A stretch of DNA of 11,361 nt from Bacillota bacterium (lineage in GTDB: Bacteria > Bacillota > Clostridia > Oscillospirales > Ruminococcaceae): positions 1-11,361 of the forward strand of contig JAEXAZ010000287.1 of the NCBI GenBank assembly GCA_023394255.1, written 5' to 3'. This document shows positions 7,274-11,361 of the stretch, piece after piece. Position 1 is the stretch's first letter, and each line of letters starts with the position of its first letter. Under the pieces are notes generated by a model, which ran no database searches, was not told the origin of the DNA, and saw only the letters and a list, made by a program, of their open reading frames with translations. A program made the translations under genes and the position numbers.

Positions 7274-7696
7274 TCAAGTGTGCAGAATCAGCAGCAGCCC
7301 AGCCCCCATCATGAGATAGGACGGGATTCGTTTAAGGCGGAACCTGACTACCGGCAGATGGAACAGCCCGAAATGGTCGATGACCGCCGAGGAAATCAAC
7401 TGCCCGGCGATCGACAGCGCCATGGTGAAAGTGGCTCCGATTTGATTGGCGCAGATACTGGCGGAAGTGACCAGAGCTACGCCCAGAAAGCCGACAAGAT
7501 AGATGTATGCCGGCCCTCCGGCAAGGTGGAACCGCTCTTTTTTGGAAACAAGAATGTACCCTGCCAGCATGGCCGCGCCGATTGCATGGACGATGAAACT
7601 GATTTCGAAGCTGGTCAGGTAGGATGCAAGCTGCCCGTTCAGGCTTGTCATCAGGCCAAGGCAGATACCGCCCGCCAGCAAAAGGAATAGATTCAT
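7274..7696 (-). CDS. DMT family transporter, YdcZ/DUF606-type half-size subunit (first of pair)
   Basis: The 140-residue protein has about five membrane helices and begins MNLFLLLAGG, followed by LNGQLASYLTSFEISFIVHAIG, an arrangement seen at the N-terminus of YdcZ/DUF606 proteins. The frame is open to 7753 and ATGs occur at 7702 and 7696; 7696 is chosen because GGAGG lies 8 bases before it but only 2 bases before the 7702 ATG. It pairs with the next gene, 15 bases downstream, which encodes a similar-size homologous-looking protein, so a heterodimer of opposed subunits is likely, as known for paired small multidrug resistance proteins. A Crp/Fnr regulator is divergent from it, and a dyad sits between them. 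Confidence 0.82.
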   Translation of the reverse strand: MNLFLLLAGGICLGLMTSLNGQLASYLTSFEISFIVHAIGAAMLAGYILVSKKERFHLAGGPAYIYLVGFLGVALVTSASICANQIGATFTMALSIAGQLISSAVIDHFGLFHLPVVRFRLKRIPSYLMMGAGLLLILHT

Positions 7697-7760
7697 ACGC
7701 ATATCCTCCGAACTGATGGAATCCTTTTTATCAGTATGGCAGAAAATCGGCAAAGCGGGG

Positions 7761-7783
7761 TATGACGCCTGTCATATGGCGTC
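7761..7783. promoter_or_regulatory. Candidate Crp/Fnr-type operator between regulator and transporter pair
   Basis: TATGA-N6-TCATA at 7761-7776 is a perfect dyad with the same 16-base geometry as the CRP site TGTGA-N6-TCACA, and it shares the TGA-N6-TCA core with CRP and FNR sites. A second perfect dyad, GACGCC-N8-GGCGTC at 7764-7783, overlaps it. The site lies in the 119-base gap between divergent starts, so binding could affect both directions. The regulator is a plausible autoregulator; this is inferred from location and geometry only. Confidence 0.5.
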
Positions 7784-7815
7784 TCAAAATTTCAGAAGGA
7801 CAATAAAAGAAAACG

Positions 7816-8502
7816 ATGGAGCAGATTAGCTTAAAAGATCGGCCGCGTTTAAAAGAAAAAATGGAACTGGTAAAGCCGCATTTGTCGGATGCGGCTTTTG
7901 AAAAAATGCGGCTGTGCCTCTTTAAAAACGGCGAATATCTTTGCGTTGAAGGGGAGCGCGCGGCGTATCTTTATATCATTCTGGACGGCAGGTGCAGGGT
8001 CTTTAAGACGCTGGAAAACGGAAAAGTCCTGCTGGTCTGCCAGTATGAGGACATCCAGGTATTGGGGGAGTTTGAACTTTTTACCGATTCGATCGCGAAA
8101 ACTACAATTCAGGCTTTGGGGGATTTTTACTGCCTCGCGATTCCTGTTCCGGCGTATAAAGAACTGCTTTTAGCAGATCATCAGTTTTTACAGTGGGTCT
8201 GCCGGCAGACCTGCGAAAAAGTGGAGCGCAACAATCAAACAACCGGAATCAATTTGCTGTATCCGCTGGAACAGCGGCTTGCAAATTATATCCTTGTCAT
8301 GCAAAATGACGGGGTGTTTTTCAGCAACTACACGCGCCTGTCCCAGTATCTGGGGTGCAGCCACAGGCACCTTTTGAGGACGCTCGGATTATTATGTAAG
8401 AAACAATTTCTGGAAAAAGAAGCTGCCGGCTACCGGCTGAAAAACCCGTCCGCATTGGAACAGCTGGCCGGAAACCTCTTTCAGGCGCAAAAAAAAGCTT
8501 GA
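7816..8502 (+). CDS. Crp/Fnr family transcriptional regulator (YeiL-like)
   Basis: This 228-residue protein has an N-terminal cyclic-nucleotide-type beta-roll (about 28-118; ILDGRCRVFKTLENGK and VLGEFELF are typical strands), a long dimerisation helix (about 120-150) and a C-terminal winged helix-turn-helix (about 152-210) with recognition region LSQYLGCSHRHLLRTLGLL. The Arg-Thr pair that binds cAMP phosphate in CRP is not seen, and there is no FNR-type N-terminal Cys cluster, although nine scattered Cys include C129 and C133 in the dimerisation helix. The effector is therefore unknown. The ATG at 7816 is the only start before an in-frame stop at 7804; AAGGA is 15 bases upstream, so the ribosome site is poor. 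The gene is divergent from the transporter pair, its likely target. The stop codon lies inside the -35 box of the next promoter. Confidence 0.87.
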   Translation: MEQISLKDRPRLKEKMELVKPHLSDAAFEKMRLCLFKNGEYLCVEGERAAYLYIILDGRCRVFKTLENGKVLLVCQYEDIQVLGEFELFTDSIAKTTIQALGDFYCLAIPVPAYKELLLADHQFLQWVCRQTCEKVERNNQTTGINLLYPLEQRLANYILVMQNDGVFFSNYTRLSQYLGCSHRHLLRTLGLLCKKQFLEKEAAGYRLKNPSALEQLAGNLFQAQKKA

Positions 8503-8527
8503 CAATTTGTTGTTCATCCGTTATGAT
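8499..8527 (+). promoter_or_regulatory. Strong sigma-A promoter of the ilv leader
   Basis: TTGACA at 8499-8504 matches the -35 consensus fully, and TATGAT at 8522-8527 differs from the -10 consensus by one base, with an ideal 17-base spacer. Transcription should start near 8534, giving a leader of about 317 bases before ilvA. The -35 box contains the TGA stop codon (8500-8502) of the Crp/Fnr gene. Confidence 0.88.
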
Positions 8528-8566
8528 ATCGATAATTTACTTGTAAGTTTGAAAGGACACAGTGCT

Positions 8567-8728
8567 ATGAACTTTATGCTGCCCGCCCTTTTCACCAATA
8601 TGATTAACGTAGTAGTAAGCGGAATCGTACTATCGATTATTCCGCTTATTATTGCTGTAGTCATTTTGATTAGCAAGAGGCGAACGGGTGTGTCCTTTCT
8701 TCCGGCTCCCGCGGTGAGCACGGAATAA
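8567..8728 (+). CDS. Putative Ile/Val/Leu-rich leader peptide of the ilvAB operon
   Basis: This 53-codon ORF has an ATG at 8567 with GAAAGGA 9 bases upstream. Residues 13-35 contain 8 Ile, 6 Val and 3 Leu in 23 positions, including three consecutive GTA Val codons, II twice and VV once. GTA, a minority Val codon in ilvA, dominates here. The composition resembles the E. coli IlvL leader peptide, which has similar VV, VVV and III runs. The ORF sits between a strong promoter and an intrinsic terminator directly before ilvA, so a stalling leader for transcription attenuation is the best reading. Alternatively it is a small single-span membrane protein, because the same stretch would form a transmembrane helix followed by KRR. 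Its codons 37-40 lie in the RNA arm that pairs with 8749-8757. Confidence 0.75.
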   Translation: MNFMLPALFTNMINVVVSGIVLSIIPLIIAVVILISKRRTGVSFLPAPAVSTE

Positions 8729-8828
8729 AGAACAAAGACATTGAACCTTCGCCTCTGATTGGAAAACGCGGGCGAAGGGATTCCATAAAAAGGAAAAACC
8801 TCCGTCTGTGGATCAGGCGGAGGTTTTT
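8676..8828 (+). promoter_or_regulatory. Candidate transcription attenuator with competing stems upstream of ilvA
   Basis: Five segments form a chain of alternative pairings. Arm 1 (AGAGGCGAA, 8676-8684, inside the leader ORF just after the Ile/Val run) is perfectly complementary to arm 2 (TTCGCCTCT, 8749-8757). Arm 2 as CCTTCGCC (8747-8754) is perfectly complementary to arm 3 (GGCGAAGG, 8771-8778). Arm 3, extended to 8769-8778, pairs with arm 4 (8799-8808) with two G-U pairs and one mismatch, helped by TTCC/GGAA at 8781-8784/8792-8795. Arm 4 is the 5' arm of the terminator. A ribosome stalled before arm 1 leaves 1:2 free to form, releasing arm 3 to block the terminator; a fast ribosome masks arm 1, so 2:3 forms and the terminator folds. 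Pairings are seen directly; the mechanism is inferred. No T-box sequence was found. Confidence 0.65.
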
Positions 8829-8829
8829 T
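8794..8829 (+). terminator. Intrinsic terminator before ilvA (attenuator terminator)
   Basis: Arms 8794-8808 and 8814-8828 form a 15-base-pair stem with one G-U pair, around the core CCTCCG/CGGAGG, with a TGGAT loop; the T-run starts at 8824 and continues with A then T5. It stands 65 bases after the leader stop and only about 11 bases before the GGAGG ribosome site of ilvA, so it either ends the leader transcript or controls entry into ilvA. Confidence 0.9.
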
Positions 8830-8850
8830 ATTTTTATCCGGAGGTGGGTT

Positions 8851-10053
8851 ATGGAATTAAAAGAGATCGAACAGGCAGCCGCGAGGCTTCGCAATGTTGT
8901 GCATGAGACGCCGCTTTGTTCCTCGAGAACTTTTTCGGAAATGAGCGGCGCGGAACTGTATCTGAAATGTGAAAACCTGCAAAAAACAGGGTCGTTCAAG
9001 GTCAGGGGGGCCTATAACAAGATTGCAAAGCTGGCGGAAAACGGCCAGGCGGCTTCTGTGGTTGCCTCCAGCGCGGGAAACCACGCACAGGGCGTTGCTT
9101 ACGCTTCCGCCGCTGTCGGCATATCTTCCACGATCGTCATGCCGCGCAGCGCGCCGATTGCGAAAATTTCCGCTACCGAGAGCTATGGGGCGCGGGTCGT
9201 CCTGCATGGGGATTGCTACGACGACGCCTTTTTGAAAGCAATGGAGATCCAGCAGAAAACAGGGGCGGTGTTTGTGCACCCCTTTGACGATGAAGACGTC
9301 ATCGCCGGGCAGGGGACGATCGCTCCGGAAATCTTCCGTGATCTTCCGCCGGTCGATGTGGTATTGATCCCGGCGGGCGGCGGAGGGCTCCTCGCGGGCG
9401 CGGCGGCCTATATCAAGCAGATCAACCCGCGGGTACGGGTGGTCGGCGTGCAGGCACGGGGCGCGAACGCGGTCGAGCAGTCGTTTGAACAGAAGAAGCT
9501 GGTATCCACGGCCCAATCGGCCACCATCGCGGATGGAATCGCGGTGAAAACACCCGGAGAGCTGCCGCTGGAACTGATCCGCCGGTATGTCGACGAGGTG
9601 GTATCCGTCTCTGAGGAGGAGATTGCGGAAACGGTGCTCCTCCTGCTGGAGCGCAACAAAATGGTGGTTGAACCGGCGGGCGCGGTATCGCTGGCCGCGG
9701 CGCTCCACCAAAAAACCGGATTGGCCGGCAAGCGGGCGGTATGCGTACTTTCAGGTGGCAACATGGATGTGAGCATGATCCACAAAATCGTGGAAAAAGG
9801 GCTGGTGACACGCGGCCGGCAGATGAAATTCCAGACCGTCATGCTGGATGTCCCCGGAAGCCTTCAGCGGTTTTCTTCCATTATTGCCGGCTGCGGCGCC
9901 AATATCATCATGGTGCAGTATGACCGCATGCACGCGGACCTGCGGCTCAACGAGGTCATTCTTCATATCGCCTGCGAGGTGAGCGGCGGGGAGCACGGAA
10001 AAAAGGTCATCCAACAGCTTGAACAAAACGGCTATCAGACAGCCATGGAATAG
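8851..10053 (+). CDS. ilvA: Threonine ammonia-lyase (threonine deaminase), single ACT domain form
   Basis: The 400-residue PLP enzyme converts threonine to 2-oxobutanoate and ammonia, the first step to isoleucine. The fold-type II catalytic core spans about 1-320, with the PLP Lys at residue 50 in KTGSFKVRGA, the SSAGNHAQG substrate loop at 73-81, the phosphate-binding GGGGL at 176-180 and SGGN at 301-304. A C-terminal ACT-like regulatory domain (about 327-400) follows, one copy rather than the two of E. coli IlvA, so this is the medium-length form; its Ile response cannot be predicted. GGAGG is 6 bases before the ATG at 8851, immediately after the terminator. The ilvB gene begins 12 bases after its stop. 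The ilvB partner favours a biosynthetic role over catabolic TdcB, which has no ACT domain. Confidence 0.92.
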   Translation: MELKEIEQAAARLRNVVHETPLCSSRTFSEMSGAELYLKCENLQKTGSFKVRGAYNKIAKLAENGQAASVVASSAGNHAQGVAYASAAVGISSTIVMPRSAPIAKISATESYGARVVLHGDCYDDAFLKAMEIQQKTGAVFVHPFDDEDVIAGQGTIAPEIFRDLPPVDVVLIPAGGGGLLAGAAAYIKQINPRVRVVGVQARGANAVEQSFEQKKLVSTAQSATIADGIAVKTPGELPLELIRRYVDEVVSVSEEEIAETVLLLLERNKMVVEPAGAVSLAAALHQKTGLAGKRAVCVLSGGNMDVSMIHKIVEKGLVTRGRQMKFQTVMLDVPGSLQRFSSIIAGCGANIIMVQYDRMHADLRLNEVILHIACEVSGGEHGKKVIQQLEQNGYQTAME

Positions 10054-10065
10054 GAGGAAAACGAC

Positions 10066-11361
10066 ATGCAGATGACAGGCGCACAGATTTTAGTGCAATC
10101 GCTTCTCGATCAGGGTGTGGAGGTGCTGTTCGGTTATCCGGGCGGTTCGGTGCTGAATATTTACGACGCCCTGTATGAACGGCAAACGGAGCTGCGGCAT
10201 ATCGTAACTTCCCATGAACAGGGCGCCGCGCACGCGGCGGACGGATATGCGCGTTCCACGGGGAAAACCGGTGTCGTTCTGGCAACCTCGGGGCCGGGAG
10301 CCACCAATCTGGTGACGGGAATCGCCACCGCGTACCATGATTCCGTCCCGCTTGTCGCGATTACCGGCAATGTATCCACCGGGCTGATCGGACGCGACAG
10401 CTTTCAGGAAGTGGATATCGTCGGAATCACCAACCCGATCACCAAGCATAACTACATTGTAAAAGATGTCTGCGAGCTTGCCGGAATTGTCCGGGAAGCG
10501 TTCGTAATTGCCAATTCGGGCAGAAAAGGCCCTGTGCTGATTGATATTCCCAAGGACGTCACCGCCCGGAAAGCGGAATATTGCAGACAGCCGGTTTTCG
10601 AGCCGCGCAAAAATCCCGTTCCGTCGGAATCGGACTATCAGATGGCGCTGAAAGCGATCGCGCGGGCGGAGCGCCCTCTGATTTACGCGGGCGGCGGGGT
10701 GGTCTTTTCGGACGCGTCGGAACTGCTTGTGCAGTTCGCCCATAAAATCAGCGCGCCGGTCTGTGTGAGCATGATGGGGCTGACCTCGATGCCCTACGAC
10801 GATCCGCTCTATCTGGGGATGATCGGGATGCACGGCACTGTCACCGCCAATGTGGCGGCGCGCGACTGCGACTTGCTGATTGCGGTCGGTTCCCGTTTTT
10901 CCGACCGCGTGGCGGGTAACCGGGAAAAATTCGCGTCCAACGCGCAGATCCTTCATCTTGACATTGACCCGTCTGAAATTTCGAAAAATGTTTCCGCGGG
11001 CCTGTCCCTGCTCGGCAGTGCGCGGGAAGTTCTTTCCGAACTGCTTGCGCGTACGGAGCAAATCCACAATTCCGAGTGGGTGCACAGCCTGCTCCGGCAC
11101 AAGGCGTACCATGCCCTGCCGAGCGCGACAAACGGGGAGGAGTTGACGCCGCGAGAGATTCTTTTGAAGATCAAAGGCGCGGCGGGGAAAAACGCGGTTG
11201 TTGTAACAGATGTGGGGCAGCACCAGATGCTGACCGCACAGTATTACCCGTTCTCGCAGCCCCGCACGCTGATCAGCTCCTGCGGGCTTGGAACGATGGG
11301 GTACGGCCTCGGGGCGGCAATCGGCGTGAAGGTCGGGAACCCGGACCGGCCGGTGGTGCTG
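10066..11361 (+). CDS. ilvB: Acetolactate synthase large subunit, N-terminal 432 residues (3' end outside window)
   Basis: Acetohydroxyacid synthase condenses two pyruvates, or pyruvate with 2-oxobutanoate made by IlvA, in valine/leucine or isoleucine synthesis, using ThDP, FAD and Mg. The visible part begins MQMTGAQILVQSLLDQG and has the FGYPGGSVL loop, the catalytic ThDP-activating Glu51 in SHEQGAAHAADGYAR, SGPGATNLVTG, the RDSFQEVD stretch, and a central domain from about 190 with AGGG and GSRFSDR motifs. The start of the C-terminal ThDP domain follows (VTDVGQHQM and GLGTMGYGLGAAIG); the GDG Mg-binding motif lies beyond the window. The ATG at 10066 has AGGAGG ten bases upstream in the sequence TAGGAGGAAAACGAC after the ilvA stop, so the two are co-transcribed. 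The frame is open to the last base. The regulatory subunit gene is not visible. Confidence 0.95.
   Translation, partial: MQMTGAQILVQSLLDQGVEVLFGYPGGSVLNIYDALYERQTELRHIVTSHEQGAAHAADGYARSTGKTGVVLATSGPGATNLVTGIATAYHDSVPLVAITGNVSTGLIGRDSFQEVDIVGITNPITKHNYIVKDVCELAGIVREAFVIANSGRKGPVLIDIPKDVTARKAEYCRQPVFEPRKNPVPSESDYQMALKAIARAERPLIYAGGGVVFSDASELLVQFAHKISAPVCVSMMGLTSMPYDDPLYLGMIGMHGTVTANVAARDCDLLIAVGSRFSDRVAGNREKFASNAQILHLDIDPSEISKNVSAGLSLLGSAREVLSELLARTEQIHNSEWVHSLLRHKAYHALPSATNGEELTPREILLKIKGAAGKNAVVVTDVGQHQMLTAQYYPFSQPRTLISSCGLGTMGYGLGAAIGVKVGNPDRPVVL

Noticed and set aside
7697..7753. Longer N-terminus for the first DMT protein (start at 7753 or 7702)
   Set aside because: The added residues are polar, unlike the family, and GGAGG is positioned for the ATG at 7696; the 7702 ATG is only 2 bases after it.
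8507..8566. Longer start (8507) for the leader ORF
   Set aside because: It lies within the promoter, upstream of the predicted transcription start near 8534, and has no ribosome-binding site.
8534..8850. T-box riboswitch upstream of ilvA
   Set aside because: No AGGGTGGnACCGCG T-box sequence or tRNA-acceptor bulge could be found, and the leader is occupied by a translated-looking ORF.
10090..11223. 377-codon frame on the minus strand opposite ilvB
   Set aside because: It is a shadow of the unmistakable acetolactate synthase frame, Arg/His/Pro-rich with no family resemblance.

Overview
The window reads as chromosomal DNA of an anaerobic, spore-forming member of the Clostridia, perhaps an Oscillospirales/Ruminococcaceae-type organism of moderate to high GC. 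The lineage is inferred from protein style and is not tested. The evidence is a manganese catalase of the kind common in spore formers, a YIEGIA-family sporulation-type membrane protein with its small partner, a three-subunit molybdenum hydroxylase, strong Shine-Dalgarno sites and compact operons. No mobile element, tRNA, rRNA or CRISPR array was seen.

Layout. (1) Positions 1-420 hold the 3' end of a Mn-catalase gene, followed by a near-perfect hairpin at 452-487 that can also end the facing operon. (2) Positions 4123 down to 497 on the minus strand carry a molybdenum hydroxylase operon in the order large (Mo cofactor), medium (FAD), small (2Fe-2S); the genes overlap at each junction. The substrate is unknown. 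(3) Positions 4279-5383 on the plus strand carry the YIEGIA-family membrane protein and a 64-residue protein that resembles its capping-complex subunit, behind a possible forespore-type promoter. (4) Positions 5464-6810 encode a tandem HD/HD-GYP protein with its own extended -10 promoter. (5) Positions 7696 down to 6800 on the minus strand encode a pair of half-size DMT (YdcZ/DUF606) transporters. Their 3' end overlaps the HD-GYP gene tail to tail. (6) Positions 7816-8502 encode a Crp/Fnr-family regulator divergent from the transporter pair, with a CRP-geometry dyad between them. (7) Positions 8499 to the window end hold a branched-chain amino acid operon: a strong sigma-A promoter, a 53-codon leader ORF very rich in Ile/Val/Leu, a set of mutually exclusive RNA hairpins, an intrinsic terminator, then ilvA and ilvB (cut by the window edge).

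The most interesting object is region 7. The leader ORF, competing stems and terminator directly before the ilvA ribosome-binding site look like a ribosome-mediated transcription attenuator, as in enterobacterial ilv operons, rather than the T-box expected for a Firmicute ilv operon. The pairings found by eye give the correct regulatory sign: stalling at Ile/Val codons favours read-through.
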